Numbered from the stretch's first letter, positions 26,626 through 35,556 are shown. The stretch is DNA of 64,000 bases from Micromonospora yasonensis (GCF_026013475.1 NZ_JAPDPH010000003.1:38614-102613), one strand, 5' to 3'. Made by a program: numbers and translations. The notes: generated by a model not told the origin, from the sequence alone.

Positions 26626-26670
26626 GAGGCCCCCTCGGCGCCCGCGGAGTGACGCATGTGAGCACTGATC

Positions 26671-26715
26671 GTCTCATGCACGTGACACACCGTAAGTTGT
26701 CTCATGGGCGTGACA
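26671..26715. promoter_or_regulatory. Direct repeats in the divergent promoter region of the XRE regulator
   Basis: GTCTCATGCACGTGACA (26671-26687) and GTCTCATGGGCGTGACA (26699-26715) are copies with a 28-nt period differing at two bases. Each has imperfect dyad symmetry (TCATG/CGTGA). The 264-nt gap 26626-26889 has no gene; its 26690-26770 part is less GC-rich. Likely operators for the adjacent regulator. Confidence 0.55.
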
Positions 26716-26877
26716 GTATCAGCTTTTCGTCTGTTTACCGCGACCCTCGCGTCCATCTATTCTGCCCAGGTGGCACCCCTCAGACGCAGCACAGAATCGT
26801 TTACCGGAAAGCCGAGGTCGCCGTCACGTCAGCGTGACAGCAGCGTGCCAGGCCAGCCCGGGACGGGCGACTGGCCG

Positions 26878-26883
26878 TACCGT
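26878..26883 (+). promoter_or_regulatory. -10 box of the XRE regulator, probable leaderless transcript
   Basis: TACCGT ends 6 nt before the GTG at 26890 and supports that start over the upstream in-frame ones. Confidence 0.45.
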
Positions 26884-26889
26884 CACGGG

Positions 26890-27330
26890 GTGACCGAGAC
26901 GGCCAACGCACGGAAGATCGCTTTCGCCACCTTCGTCCGCCGCGCCTTGGACGACGCGCGCGCCATGCGGGCCTGGAGCGGCACCGAGGTCTCCCGACGC
27001 ACCGGCGTCTCCCGACAGACCATCAACCGCTGGGTACGCGGCGATTGGGCCAGTGATCCCGAGGCGGAGCGGGTGGTCGCCTTCTGCGAAGGGCTGGGCC
27101 TCAACCCGGCCGCGGCGTTCGCCGCGCTCGGCTGGGACCGGGCCACCCCGCCGCGGACCGCCCCCACCCCGCCGCCGATGGACCCGGACGTCGAGGCACT
27201 GCTGCGCCGGCTGGTGGACCCGAACGTCTCCGACGCGGAGAAGTTCCACATCCGGGAAACCATTCGTTATCTCGCCTACCGTCCCACGTTGCCGGTCGAT
27301 TCCGGAAAACGAGGCAGGCAGGCCGGATAG
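26890..27330 (+). CDS. XRE-family helix-turn-helix regulator
   Basis: A protein of 146 residues. A helix-turn-helix lies at about 24-48 (WSGTEVSRRTGVSRQTINRWVRGDW), with Gln-Thr-Ile-Asn-Arg in the recognition helix. It is followed by a second short helical part (LGLNPAAAFAALGW), a Pro-rich linker, and a C-terminal helical segment (DPDVEALLRRLVDPNVSDAEKFHIRETIRYLA). The architecture matches single-domain actinomycete XRE regulators. Its target may be the divergent hypothetical operon at 25856-26625 through the direct repeats upstream. Confidence 0.85.
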   Translation: MTETANARKIAFATFVRRALDDARAMRAWSGTEVSRRTGVSRQTINRWVRGDWASDPEAERVVAFCEGLGLNPAAAFAALGWDRATPPRTAPTPPPMDPDVEALLRRLVDPNVSDAEKFHIRETIRYLAYRPTLPVDSGKRGRQAG

Positions 27331-27508
27331 TTGACCTGGGGAAGCGTTCCTCAGATGGCGAAAGAATGGAAGGGCAGACCCGATCGTTTCGCTCCGGGGG
27401 CGGATCGGACACGCTAGCGTCCCTGTTTGTACTGCTCGGGGCTCGTCATCGGCGGGGGGACGGGACACAGCCGAACTCAGCCCAGCGGGACAGAAGGAGG
27501 GTCTGTCC

Positions 27509-27862
27509 ATGACCCTGAAATGGTTGGCAGTCGTGGTCGCGGTGGTGTCGGTGACATCTTGCGTGACCGGCAACGTGGTGGTCGGCGTACTGAACGGCGG
27601 GCAGCTTCCCCTGGTCGTCAACCTCTTCGCGCTCACCACGGCCGGCACCGCGGTGGTCCTCGCCGTCGTCGCCGAGTTGCACGACCGGCTCAACGACCGG
27701 GTCAGCGCGCTCACCGAGTTCCTGGTGGCGCGGCTCAACGAGATCGAGGCGCACACCGGCGACCGGAACACCGGCTTCGTGGAGGGCTACCTGCTCAGCC
27801 ACGGCCAGGACGCGGCGGTGGTGCCGTTCGGACGCCGGGAACGGGGAGCCGCCGAACGCTGA
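27509..27862 (+). CDS. Small two-helix membrane protein
   Basis: A protein of 117 residues. Two membrane helices lie at about 4-24 and 34-56, followed by a charged amphipathic helix (ELHDRLNDRVSALTEFLVARLNEIEAH) and a short tail. The ATG follows a strong AGAAGGAGGG. Function unknown. It stands 178 nt after the XRE gene in an interval where I see only a possible TTGACC at 27331 and no other gene. Confidence 0.7.
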   Translation: MTLKWLAVVVAVVSVTSCVTGNVVVGVLNGGQLPLVVNLFALTTAGTAVVLAVVAELHDRLNDRVSALTEFLVARLNEIEAHTGDRNTGFVEGYLLSHGQDAAVVPFGRRERGAAER

Positions 27863-27918
27863 CCTGAGCGCCTGCGGAAAGTCCCATCTCGGCCACGAAT
27901 ACGCCGCTGTGCCGGGGG

Positions 27919-27924
27919 TACGCT
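27919..27924 (+). promoter_or_regulatory. -10 box of otsB, probable leaderless transcript
   Basis: TACGCT ends 7 nt before the GTG at 27932. Confidence 0.45.
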
Positions 27925-27931
27925 GTCGCGC

Positions 27932-28756
27932 GTGCCGCCGTTGAATCTGGGCAACCAGCAGCCGAAGACCCCGTTGGACGCCGGGCACGCGTGGCGTGCC
28001 ACCGCCGCCCGTGCGGCCGACGTGGTGTTCTTCTTCGACTTCGACGGCACGCTCGCGCCGGTCGACGACGATCCCACCGCGGTCCAGCCCGCGCCGAACG
28101 TCCTGGCCGCGCTCGAGGCGCTCGCCCCCCGGGTACGCCGGATCGCCATCGTCTCGGCCCGCCCGGTGGAGTTCCTGCGCGACCACCTCGGCGGGCTCGC
28201 CGGCATCGACCTTTACGGGCTCTACGGCCTGGAGCACAGTCACTCCGGCGGCGAGACCGTCACCGAGCCGGCCGCCCTGCCCTGGGTGCCCGCCATGACC
28301 GAGCTGGCCGAGCAGGCCCGTGCCGAACTGCCGCCCGGTGCCCTGGTGGAGTTCAAGCGGCTCTCCGTGGCGCTGCACTGGCGTACCGCTCCGCAGCTCG
28401 GCGACCTGGTGCAGGAGTGGGGTCGGGCGCAGGCCGACCGGCTGGGCCTGCGCTGCCAGGCGGGGCGCATGGTGCTGGAGCTGAAGCCCCCGGTCGACCG
28501 GGACAAGGGCATGGTCATCGACGAGGTGGTCCAGGACGCCGGCGGCGCCTGGTACTTCGGGGACGACGTCTCCGACATCAAGGCCTTCGCGGCGCTGCGC
28601 GCCCGGGCCACCGCCGACCCGGAGTTCCTCGGCGTCTGCGTGGCCGTCGCCAACCCGGAGACCGGTCACGAGGTGGCCGACGCCGCCGACCTCACCCTCG
28701 ATTCCCCCGCCGCCCTGGCCGACTTCCTCACCCAAGCCCTCCCCCACCTCCACTGA
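27932..28756 (+). CDS. otsB: Trehalose-6-phosphate phosphatase
   Basis: Dephosphorylates trehalose 6-phosphate to trehalose. The 274-residue HAD-superfamily product has motif I FDFDGTLAP (Asp 36 and 38), motif II SARP, the cap domain, LELKPPVDRDKGM with the motif III Lys, and motif IV YFGDDVSDIKAF. Length is normal for OtsB. The partner synthase OtsA is not in the window. The GTG at 27932 is supported by the adjacent -10-like box; no ribosome site is present. It is followed by a hairpin facing the convergent prenyl transferase gene. Confidence 0.93.
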   Translation: MPPLNLGNQQPKTPLDAGHAWRATAARAADVVFFFDFDGTLAPVDDDPTAVQPAPNVLAALEALAPRVRRIAIVSARPVEFLRDHLGGLAGIDLYGLYGLEHSHSGGETVTEPAALPWVPAMTELAEQARAELPPGALVEFKRLSVALHWRTAPQLGDLVQEWGRAQADRLGLRCQAGRMVLELKPPVDRDKGMVIDEVVQDAGGAWYFGDDVSDIKAFAALRARATADPEFLGVCVAVANPETGHEVADAADLTLDSPAALADFLTQALPHLH

Positions 28757-28772
28757 CCCACGCTCGCCCGCC

Positions 28773-28848
28773 CGGCGATCTTGCGGTTTGGGCGGGGGCG
28801 AAAGCGACACGAGCCCGCGAAAGGCCAACCCGAACTGCAAGATCGCCG
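28773..28848. repeat. Long-loop hairpin between convergent genes, repeat family C
   Basis: CGGCGATCTTGCGGTT (28773-28788) pairs with 28833-28848 with one mismatch across a 44-nt loop. It lies between otsB and the prenyl transferase gene. The GATCTTGC/GCAAGATC words resemble those at 86-100 and 57366-57380. Confidence 0.5.
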
Positions 28849-28889
28849 CGAGGGTCGCGGGGGTGCGGGCGGTGGGGGCGGTGCGGGCG

Positions 28890-29660
28890 TCAGACGCCGA
28901 AGCGGCGCTGGCGGGTGGCGTACGAGCGGAGGGCACGGAGGAAGTCGACCCGGCGGAAGTCGGGCCAGTTGAGTTCGCAGAAGTAGAACTCGGAGTGGGC
29001 GCTCTGCCAGAGCATGAAGCCGGAGAGGCGCTGCTCGCCGCTGGTCCGGATGATCAGATCCGGATCCGGCAGGCCCTTGGTGTAGAGGTGCTCGGAGATG
29101 TGGTCGACGTCGATCGAGTTGGCCAGCTCCTCGACGGTGCCGCCGTTCGCCGCGTGCTCCAGCAGCAGCGAGCGGACCGCGTCGGCGATCTCGCGCCGGC
29201 CGCCGTACCCGACGGCGATGTTGACCTGTGCCCCACCGTTGCGGTCCCGGGTCCGCTCCTCGGCCGCCTTGAGGGCGGCGGCGTGCTGCGCGGGCAGCAC
29301 GTCGAGCGCGCCGACCATCCGCAGCCGCCAGGGGTTGCCCTCCTCGGCCAGCTCGGTGGTGAGGTCCTCGATGATCTGGAGCAGCGGATCCAGCTCGGCG
29401 GCCGGCCGGGACAGGTTGTCGGTGGAGAGCAGCCAGAGCGTGACGTGCCCGACACCGGCCGCGTCGCACCAGCGCAGCAGCTCCTTGATCCGCTCGGCGC
29501 CCATCCGGTGACCGTCGTTCGGGTCGACGAAGCCCATCTCCCGGGCCCACCTGCGGTTGCCGTCGCACATCACGCCGACGTGCCCGGGCACCGGCTTGCC
29601 CGCGAGCTTCGCCGTCAGCCGGCGCTCGTACACGGAGTAAAGGAGTTTCCGCAGAGTCAT
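28890..29660 (-). CDS. Cis-prenyl transferase (isoprenyl diphosphate synthase, UppS family)
   Basis: Condenses IPP with an allylic diphosphate in the Z configuration. The 256-residue product has the catalytic CDGNRRWA block with Asp at about 33, the SGEQRLSGFMLWQSAHSEFYF block near the end, and TLWLLSTDN. The N-terminus (MTLRKLLYSVYERRL) resembles the short-chain Z-farnesyl diphosphate synthase of mycobacteria (Rv1086) more than the long-chain enzyme; product length is inferred. The ATG at 29660 follows GCAAGG; a GTG lies immediately before it. The geranylgeranyl reductase gene lies 31 nt upstream on the same strand, so they probably form an operon. Confidence 0.92.
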   Translation of the reverse strand: MTLRKLLYSVYERRLTAKLAGKPVPGHVGVMCDGNRRWAREMGFVDPNDGHRMGAERIKELLRWCDAAGVGHVTLWLLSTDNLSRPAAELDPLLQIIEDLTTELAEEGNPWRLRMVGALDVLPAQHAAALKAAEERTRDRNGGAQVNIAVGYGGRREIADAVRSLLLEHAANGGTVEELANSIDVDHISEHLYTKGLPDPDLIIRTSGEQRLSGFMLWQSAHSEFYFCELNWPDFRRVDFLRALRSYATRQRRFGV

Positions 29661-29691
29661 CACCTTGCAGGGTAGCGACCCGCGCTGAAGA

Positions 29692-30855
29692 TCAGTGGTG
29701 CGGTGGCCCATCCAGCGGCCGGTGTTGCGGCATCACACGGGCAAGACCGATGCCGATCTTGGCCAGGGTACGGGCGTCGAGACGACCGTCGCCCAGCCCC
29801 AGCTCCACCACGATCCGGTAGACCCGGTCGTCCCGGCGGGCCGCCCGGACCGCCCCGTCCACCACCCACCGCCGCCGGGCCAGCCAGGCCGCAGTCGAGC
29901 TGTGCCGCAGGTGCGTACCGAGCCGGCGGCGGAGGCTGTCGGCGTACCGGTGGGCGGCCCGGTCGGGGCCGGTGGCGGCCGCCGCGCCGGCCAGCGCCCC
30001 GGACCGCAGCGCGTAGAAGATCCCCTCACCGGTGAACGGGTTGATCAACGAGAGCGCGTCGCCGGCCAGCACCACCCGGCCCCGGCCGGGCGCCGGCCGG
30101 TGGGTGGAGAGCGGGAGGTGGTGGGCCCGGAGGTCGGTCACCGTGGCCGGGTCGGTGCCGGGCAGCAGGGCGGCCAGGCGGTCCAGCAGGTGGGCGCGGG
30201 TCAGCGGCTCGCCGCGCAGCACCTCCCCGTACCCGACGTTCGCCCGGCCGTCGCCGATCGGGAAGGACCAGGCGTACGCCGGCCAGCGCGGCGACGAGGT
30301 GACGATGAGCTGCTCGGGCGGCCCGGGGAGGGCCGGGGCGTACCCCCGGATGGCGAGCGCGAGGTGCCGGTCCGGGTTGACCGGGTGGCCGAGCGCCCGG
30401 CGCAGCACCGAGCCGGCCCCGTCCGCCCCGACCACCGCCCGCGCGGCCAGCACCCCGTCAAGCACCACCCGGTCGGCGCCCGGCTCCACCCGGCGTACCG
30501 TGTGCCGGCGCAGTTCCGCCCCGGCCGCGACCGCCGCCGCCACGAGCCGGGCGTCGAACACCTGCCGGGGCACCGTGTACGCGGGCCGGGGCAGCGCCCG
30601 GGCCACCGTGCCACCGCCCGGGCCGACGAGGCGCAACGCGGGCAGCGGAGGGTATCCGTCGACCGCCCCGGCCACCCCCAGCTCGGCGAGGACGTCGAGG
30701 GCGTGCGCCGCGATGCCGTCGCCGCAGGCCTTGTCCCGGGGGAAGTCGTACCGGTCCAGCAGCAGCACCCGGGCCCCGTCGCGACGGGCGGCCAGCGCCG
30801 CCGCCGCCCCCGCCGGCCCGGCCCCGACCACGATCACGTCGTACTCGTCCGCCAC
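29692..30855 (-). CDS. Geranylgeranyl reductase-family FAD-dependent oxidoreductase
   Basis: A flavoprotein of 387 residues. FAD motif GAGPAGAAAA lies near the N-terminus (about 9-18), followed by DRYDFPRDKACGDG, typical of the geranylgeranyl reductase family, GADGAGS, and the second FAD site VVLAGDALSLINPFTGEGI. Enzymes of this family saturate double bonds of prenyl chains, including menaquinone side chains and archaeal-type lipids; a role on menaquinone or polyprenyl phosphate is likely here. The GTG at 30855 follows GGGAGGATGG; an ATG at 30894 is an alternative. Next to a Z-prenyl synthase it forms an isoprenoid pair. Confidence 0.9.
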   Translation of the reverse strand: MADEYDVIVVGAGPAGAAAALAARRDGARVLLLDRYDFPRDKACGDGIAAHALDVLAELGVAGAVDGYPPLPALRLVGPGGGTVARALPRPAYTVPRQVFDARLVAAAVAAGAELRRHTVRRVEPGADRVVLDGVLAARAVVGADGAGSVLRRALGHPVNPDRHLALAIRGYAPALPGPPEQLIVTSSPRWPAYAWSFPIGDGRANVGYGEVLRGEPLTRAHLLDRLAALLPGTDPATVTDLRAHHLPLSTHRPAPGRGRVVLAGDALSLINPFTGEGIFYALRSGALAGAAAATGPDRAAHRYADSLRRRLGTHLRHSSTAAWLARRRWVVDGAVRAARRDDRVYRIVVELGLGDGRLDARTLAKIGIGLARVMPQHRPLDGPPHH

Positions 30856-30897
30856 CCCGCCATCCTCCCCCACCGCCCGCCAACCCCCCACCAACAG

Positions 30898-31806
30898 TCA
30901 GGTGACCAAGGAGTTTGCGTCCGGATTTCGTCCTTTCCGGACGCTAACTCCTTGATCAACTCGGGTGGCGCGGGTGGCGCGGTGGAGGGAGAAGAGGGTC
31001 AGGAGGGCGGCGGCCAGCAGGGGCGCCCCGTCGCGGATGAGGCCGTCCAGGTGGAGGAGCCACCAGCAGAGCGGGAGGTCGGTCGCGACGGTGCCGAGGG
31101 TGATGAGAACCAGGAACTTCCGGGCCCAGGGGCGGTCCCGCACGAGGAACGCGGCGCAGAAGAGCACCAGGTGGCTGACCGCGATGCCGGCGGCGATCCA
31201 GAACAGCACCGCCGGTACGGCGCTCAGCCGTCCGTCGAGGATGGACCCGCCGGCGACCAGCGCCGGGACCAGCATCAGCGGGCTGTAGGTGAACGCCGCG
31301 ACCCGGGCGGTGAGCAGCCAGCCGGTGACCGGCGGGCGTTTCGGCGTCACCTCCCGCCAGGAGATCACGCCACCGGAGACGACCAGCCCCTTGCGGTGCC
31401 GGACCAGGTGGTCGCCGACCGCGTCCGACCGGTAGAGCAGCACCACCACGGCCACGCAGAGCGCGGTGAGCACGCCGAACCCGAGCAGGCCGGGCAGCGG
31501 CGGCACCCCGGACCGGGGTACGACCAGCCGCCCCACCGCGAAGACCGTGGTGATCGCGAGGATCAGCCCGAACGGCTTCGCCACCACCCGGCCCCGGCCG
31601 ACGTGCCCGATCAGCACCAGGAAGCCGAACGAACGGAGCATCGCCCAGCCGGTGCGTACCGCGAGACCGGACCCCTGCTCCGGGGCGTACCAGTAGTTGA
31701 GCAGCTCGACCACGACGGTGGCCGCCGCCGTGACGGCGAGCAGGGTGGTGAGCGCCCGGACGGCGGACGGCCGCCGGACCTCGACAGGTTCGGCGGCCGT
31801 CCTCAT
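30898..31806 (-). CDS. Multi-pass membrane protein whose C-terminus is repeat-encoded
   Basis: A protein of 302 residues and unknown function, with about eight to nine hydrophobic helices (for example ALTTLLAVTAAATVVVELL and LLGFGVLTALCVAVVVLL) and a long basic loop between them. No family recognised. The final 20 or so residues (from about RVDQGVSVRKG) and the stop codon are encoded by a palindromic intergenic repeat at 30903-30958. The repeat therefore replaced or extended the original end of the gene. The ATG at 31806 has no good ribosome site. The geranylgeranyl reductase gene follows on the same strand. Confidence 0.65.
   Translation of the reverse strand: MRTAAEPVEVRRPSAVRALTTLLAVTAAATVVVELLNYWYAPEQGSGLAVRTGWAMLRSFGFLVLIGHVGRGRVVAKPFGLILAITTVFAVGRLVVPRSGVPPLPGLLGFGVLTALCVAVVVLLYRSDAVGDHLVRHRKGLVVSGGVISWREVTPKRPPVTGWLLTARVAAFTYSPLMLVPALVAGGSILDGRLSAVPAVLFWIAAGIAVSHLVLFCAAFLVRDRPWARKFLVLITLGTVATDLPLCWWLLHLDGLIRDGAPLLAAALLTLFSLHRATRATRVDQGVSVRKGRNPDANSLVT
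30903..30958. repeat. Palindromic repeat family B, copy 1, inside a coding end
   Basis: Arms of 23 bp (30903-30925 and 30936-30958) pair with two mismatches around a 10-nt loop. The core AAGGAGTTTGCGTC is shared with the copy at 35557-35610. It probably acts as a terminator as well as coding for the last residues of the gene at 30898-31806. Confidence 0.8.
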
Positions 31807-31845
31807 GGGATCCGATGGTGCCCGGTACGGGCAACCGTCACACCT

Positions 31846-33687
31846 CTACTTCTGCGGCTCCGCGTCGAGGCGGGCGCGCAGCGCGTCCAGCTCGGCCCAG
31901 AGGACGCCGGGGAGCTTGTCGCCGAACTTCTCGAACCACTCGGTGACCAGCGGCAGCTCCTTGCGCCACTCCTCCGGGTCGACCTTGAGGGCGATCCGCA
32001 CGTCCTCCGGGGTCATGTCCAGGCCCTCGACGTCGAGCGCGTCCTGGGCGGGGACCAGGCCGATCGGGGTCTCGACGGCCTCGGCGCGGCCCTCGATCCG
32101 CTCGATGATCCACTTGAGCACCCGGGAGTTCTCCCCGAAGCCCGGCCACAGGAAGCTGCCCTCAGGGTCCTTCCGGAACCAGTTGACGTAGTAGATCTTG
32201 GGCAGCTTGGACTCGTCGCCGTCGGCGCCCTTGCCCATCTCGATCCAGTGCCGGAAGTAGTCGCCGGCGTGGTAGCCGATGAACGGCAGCATCGCCATCG
32301 GGTCGCGGCGCACCACGCCGACCGCGCCGGACGCGGCGGCGGTGGTCTCCGAGGAGAGGGTCGCGCCCAGGTACACGCCGTGCACCCAGTCCCGGGCCTC
32401 GGTGACCAGCGGGACGGTGTCCCGACGCCGGCCGCCGAACAGGATCGCGTCGATCGGCACGCCATTCGGGTCGTAGTAGTCGTCGGCCAGGATCGGGCAC
32501 TGGGTGATCGGGGTGCAGAACCGGCTGTTCGCGTGCGAGGAGAGGTTCTCGCTCTCCGGCGTCCAGTCGTTGCCCTTCCAGTCGATCAGGTGCGCCGGCG
32601 GCTCACCCATGCCCTCCCACCAGATGTCGCCGTCGTCGGTGAGGGCCACGTTGGTGAAGATGGAGTTGCCGCGGTCCAGCGTCCGCATCGCGTTGGCGTT
32701 GGTCTTCCAGTCGGTGCCCGGCGCGACGCCGAAGAGGCCGTACTCCGGGTTGATCGCGTAGAGGCGGCCGTCCGGGCCGAACCGCATCCAGGCGATGTCG
32801 TCACCGATGGTCTCGACCTTCCAGCCCGGGACGGTCGGCTCCAGCATGGCGAGGTTGGTCTTGCCGCAGGCCGACGGGAAGGCGCCGGCGACGTGGTAGA
32901 CCCGACCCTCGGGCGAGGTGATCTTGAGGATCAGCATGTGCTCGGCGAGCCAGCCCTCGTCGCGGCCCATCACGCTGGCGATCCGCAGCGAGTAGCACTT
33001 CTTGCCCAGCAGCGAGTTGCCGCCGTAGCCCGAGCCGAACGACCAGATCTCCCGGGTCTCCGGGAAGTGCGAGATGTACTTGGTGTCGTTGCACGGCCAG
33101 GCCACGTCCTGCTGGCCCGGGGCGAGCGGGGCGCCGATCGAGTGCAGGGCGTGCACGAAGTCGGCGTCGTCGCCCATGGCCGCCAGGATCTTCGCGCCCA
33201 TCCGGGTCATGATCCGCATCGACGCGACCACGTACGGGCTGTCGGTGATCTCGACGCCGAACATCGGGCTCTTCGCCTCGACCGGGCCCATGACGAACGG
33301 GATGACGTACATGGTGCGCCCGCGCATCGAGCCGCGGTACAGCTCCGTCATCGTCCGCTTCATCTCGGCCGGCGCCATCCAGTTGTTGGTGGGGCCGGCG
33401 TCCGCCTCGTCGACCGAGCAGATGAAGGTGCGCTCCTCGACCCGGGCGACGTCCGTCGGGTCGGTCCGCGCGTAGAACGAGTTGGGCTTCTTCTCGGGGT
33501 TCAGCCGGATCAGGGTGCCGCTCTCGACGAGTTCGTCGGTGAGGCGGCGCCACTCCTCATCGGACCCGTCCACCCAGACCACCCGGTCGGGGGTGGTCAG
33601 TTCCGCGACCTCACGTACCCAGGCGAGCAGTTTGGGGTGGGACGTCGGGGCCTGATCGATACCCCGAACAGTAGCCGGAGCAACCAT
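31846..33687 (-). CDS. pckG: Phosphoenolpyruvate carboxykinase (GTP)
   Basis: Converts oxaloacetate and GTP to PEP, CO2 and GDP; the gluconeogenic entry point. The 613-residue product carries FPSACGKTN (residues 270-278) with the reactive Cys and P-loop Lys, [41 protein letters not shown], and DWKGNDWTP near the C-terminal half, all of the GTP-dependent family. I chose the ATG at 33687 because AAGGAG lies at 33695-33700. The long, less GC-rich region upstream (33688-34153) should hold its promoter. With ppc in the same window, both directions at the PEP/oxaloacetate node are encoded. Confidence 0.97.
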   Translation of the reverse strand: MVAPATVRGIDQAPTSHPKLLAWVREVAELTTPDRVVWVDGSDEEWRRLTDELVESGTLIRLNPEKKPNSFYARTDPTDVARVEERTFICSVDEADAGPTNNWMAPAEMKRTMTELYRGSMRGRTMYVIPFVMGPVEAKSPMFGVEITDSPYVVASMRIMTRMGAKILAAMGDDADFVHALHSIGAPLAPGQQDVAWPCNDTKYISHFPETREIWSFGSGYGGNSLLGKKCYSLRIASVMGRDEGWLAEHMLILKITSPEGRVYHVAGAFPSACGKTNLAMLEPTVPGWKVETIGDDIAWMRFGPDGRLYAINPEYGLFGVAPGTDWKTNANAMRTLDRGNSIFTNVALTDDGDIWWEGMGEPPAHLIDWKGNDWTPESENLSSHANSRFCTPITQCPILADDYYDPNGVPIDAILFGGRRRDTVPLVTEARDWVHGVYLGATLSSETTAAASGAVGVVRRDPMAMLPFIGYHAGDYFRHWIEMGKGADGDESKLPKIYYVNWFRKDPEGSFLWPGFGENSRVLKWIIERIEGRAEAVETPIGLVPAQDALDVEGLDMTPEDVRIALKVDPEEWRKELPLVTEWFEKFGDKLPGVLWAELDALRARLDAEPQK

Positions 33688-34153
33688 GTCACATCTCCTT
33701 GTGGTCGACGCTGACCGATGTATGGGATGCACGAGTTCTGGCGAGCATGTGCTTCGCCTTCGTGGAAACCTGGGATTGGGCTCAGCGTAAACCGGGCTGC
33801 CTCGCGAGTCAGTGGGACTGGTTGTGAAGAACTGCACAAGGTAGGGCCACGCTGCGGCATCGCGATCTGATACCCGCTTTCGCGCGCAGTTTCACGCAAA
33901 TCTTGTGGAGAACCTTCGCCGAGTGCCGGCGGCACCGGCCGTCCGCGGGTGCACGATGCGCGGAAGCGAACGTCGGTGCCGCCGACGACGGTTCCGTGAT
34001 CCCATCCACAATTCCGCGACACCGAGTTACGCTCCGCTCACGGAGATCGGAACCGGCGGCTGGTCCACGGACGGTGCCGGGCCCGCGGGCACGCCTGGTC
34101 CCACTCCTCGCTTGTTACCGCTCCCATGTGCTCGGAACCGGTACCCTCAGCGA
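33688..34153. other. Divergent intergenic region between pckG and GtrA gene 1
   Basis: A gap of 466 nt without a supportable gene. It contains the pckG ribosome site (33695-33700) and a TTGTG/CACAA inverted repeat at 33822-33839, a possible regulator site. The GtrA -10 box is at 34142-34147. Base composition is a little lower in GC than the flanking genes, as expected for a promoter region. Confidence 0.5.
34142..34147 (+). promoter_or_regulatory. -10 box of GtrA gene 1, probable leaderless transcript
   Basis: TACCCT ends 6 nt before a GTG at 34154, which decides between the three close starts 34154, 34160 and 34166. Confidence 0.45.
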
Positions 34154-34702
34154 GTGGCCGTGCCGATGACCCGGGACCAGAAGGGATCTCCGCGCACCCG
34201 TCCGGGTCCGCTCGGCGCGCTCGCCGACCGCTTCGGGCACCTGGTCCGCGAACTGAGCAAGTTCGCCACGGTGGGCGGGTTCGCGTTCCTGGTCGATCTC
34301 GTGCTCTTCAACTACCTGGCCAGCGTCAGGCACCTGCCGCCGGTGGCGGCGAAGACCATCTCCACGGTGATCGCGGCGACGGTGGCGTTCGTCGGCAACC
34401 GGTTCTGGACCTGGCGGCACCGCCAGCGCTCCCACCCGGCCCGGGAGTACGCGCTCTTCTTCTTCTTCAACGGGGTGGGCCTGGGGATCGCGGTCGCCTG
34501 CCTCGCGATCAGTCGCTACGGGCTGGGTGCCGTCTGGCCCGCGGTGTTCCAGACCCCGCTGGCCGACAACATCGCCAGCTTCATCGTCGGCACCGGCCTC
34601 GGGACGCTGTTCCGATTCTGGTCGTACCGGCGGTTCGTTTTCGTGGAGGCGGGAACTCCCCCCGTTCCGGGAACGAGCCACGACCGAGAGTCCAGGGCGT
34701 GA
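34154..34702 (+). CDS. GtrA-family membrane protein 1
   Basis: A protein of 182 residues with four membrane helices, recognised by KFATVGGFAFLVDLVLFNYL at the start, NRFWTWRHR between helices 2 and 3, and FRFWSYRRFVF near the end, the family pattern. GtrA proteins are thought to flip undecaprenyl-linked sugars or take part in cell-surface polysaccharide assembly. The C-terminal tail is short. A leaderless GTG start at 34154 is likely; ATG 34166 is the alternative. A second, longer GtrA gene follows 63 nt downstream on the same strand. Confidence 0.88.
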   Translation: MAVPMTRDQKGSPRTRPGPLGALADRFGHLVRELSKFATVGGFAFLVDLVLFNYLASVRHLPPVAAKTISTVIAATVAFVGNRFWTWRHRQRSHPAREYALFFFFNGVGLGIAVACLAISRYGLGAVWPAVFQTPLADNIASFIVGTGLGTLFRFWSYRRFVFVEAGTPPVPGTSHDRESRA

Positions 34703-34752
34703 CCTACCGCCCACCCCGTCTCGCCGGGCCGAGCCGGCCCTGCCCGCTGCCC

Positions 34753-34758
34753 TAAGGT
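34753..34758 (+). promoter_or_regulatory. -10 box of GtrA gene 2, probable leaderless transcript
   Basis: TAAGGT ends 7 nt before the ATG at 34766. The same bases could be read as a weak ribosome site, so both readings are open. Confidence 0.35.
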
Positions 34759-34765
34759 GTTCCGC

Positions 34766-35497
34766 ATGCCTCTTGTCCGTCTACTGCCCGAGCGCTGGCA
34801 GAAGTTCGTCCACGAGGCGCTCAAATTCGGCATCGTCGGCGGCATCAACACCGTCATCAATTACGCGGTGTTCAATGCGCTGGCACTCACGGTTTTCCGC
34901 AACGGCCAGCTCAAGGCGACGGTGGTCGCGACCGTCGTGGCGACGATCACGTCGTATCTGATGAACCGCCACTGGACGTACCGGGACCGACCGAGTTCGG
35001 CACTCAAGCGCGAATACGCCTTGTTTTTCCTGTTCAACGCCACCGGCCTGCTCATCGAACTCGGTGTCCTGGCAGTGGCGAAGTACGGCCTGGGCGTGAC
35101 CAGCCTGCTGATGCTGAACGTCGCGAAGACCGGCGGTGTCCTGCTGGCCACCCTGTTCCGGTTCTGGTCGTACCGGACCTTCGTCTTCCAGCCGGCACCG
35201 CAGCACGCCAAGGAGAACTGGCACGCCATCCCGCGCGACGAGTGGGACAACGTGGGGGAGCTGGACCCGGTGGCCGAGCTGGCCGAGTCGGTCAGCGAGC
35301 TGGAGGAGTCCGAGCCCCGGCCCGGCGAGCGGGCCGGCCAGGTGGGCAAGGCGACCGACCGGGCCACCGACCGCCGGGCCGACTACACCCCGCCGCAGGG
35401 CCGTCCGGCCCCGGCGGACGCCGGCCTCGGCGCCACCCTGGACGCCGAGCTCGCCGCCGAACTCCAGCCCACCCCGCGCCGCTACCCTCGCCGCTGA
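34766..35497 (+). CDS. GtrA-family membrane protein 2 with long charged tail
   Basis: A protein of 243 residues. The four-helix GtrA domain occupies about 1-135 (FGIVGGINTVINYAVFNAL, NRHWTYRDR, FRFWSYRTFVFQ). Unlike its neighbour it carries a cytoplasmic tail of about 105 residues rich in Glu, Pro and Arg (ELAESVSELEESEP region), probably disordered. The two GtrA genes are clear paralogues in tandem. The substrate lipid-sugar is unknown, and no glycosyltransferase gene lies next to them. ATG 34766 is chosen; an in-frame GTG at 34757 exists. Confidence 0.88.
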   Translation: MPLVRLLPERWQKFVHEALKFGIVGGINTVINYAVFNALALTVFRNGQLKATVVATVVATITSYLMNRHWTYRDRPSSALKREYALFFLFNATGLLIELGVLAVAKYGLGVTSLLMLNVAKTGGVLLATLFRFWSYRTFVFQPAPQHAKENWHAIPRDEWDNVGELDPVAELAESVSELEESEPRPGERAGQVGKATDRATDRRADYTPPQGRPAPADAGLGATLDAELAAELQPTPRRYPRR

Positions 35498-35556
35498 CCG
35501 CCTGACCGGGCCCGCGCCGCCGCGCCCGTGCACCATGCCCGTGCGCCGTGCCCGTC

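Noticed and set aside
29695..33714. Very long open frame on the plus strand opposite the reductase, membrane protein and pckG genes
   Set aside because: It is antisense to three well-supported genes, has the Arg/Pro/Gly-rich composition typical of shadow frames in high-GC DNA, and shows no domain.
33903..34169. Short open frame in the pckG-GtrA gap
   Set aside because: No ribosome site, biased composition and overlap with promoter sequences; treated as non-coding.
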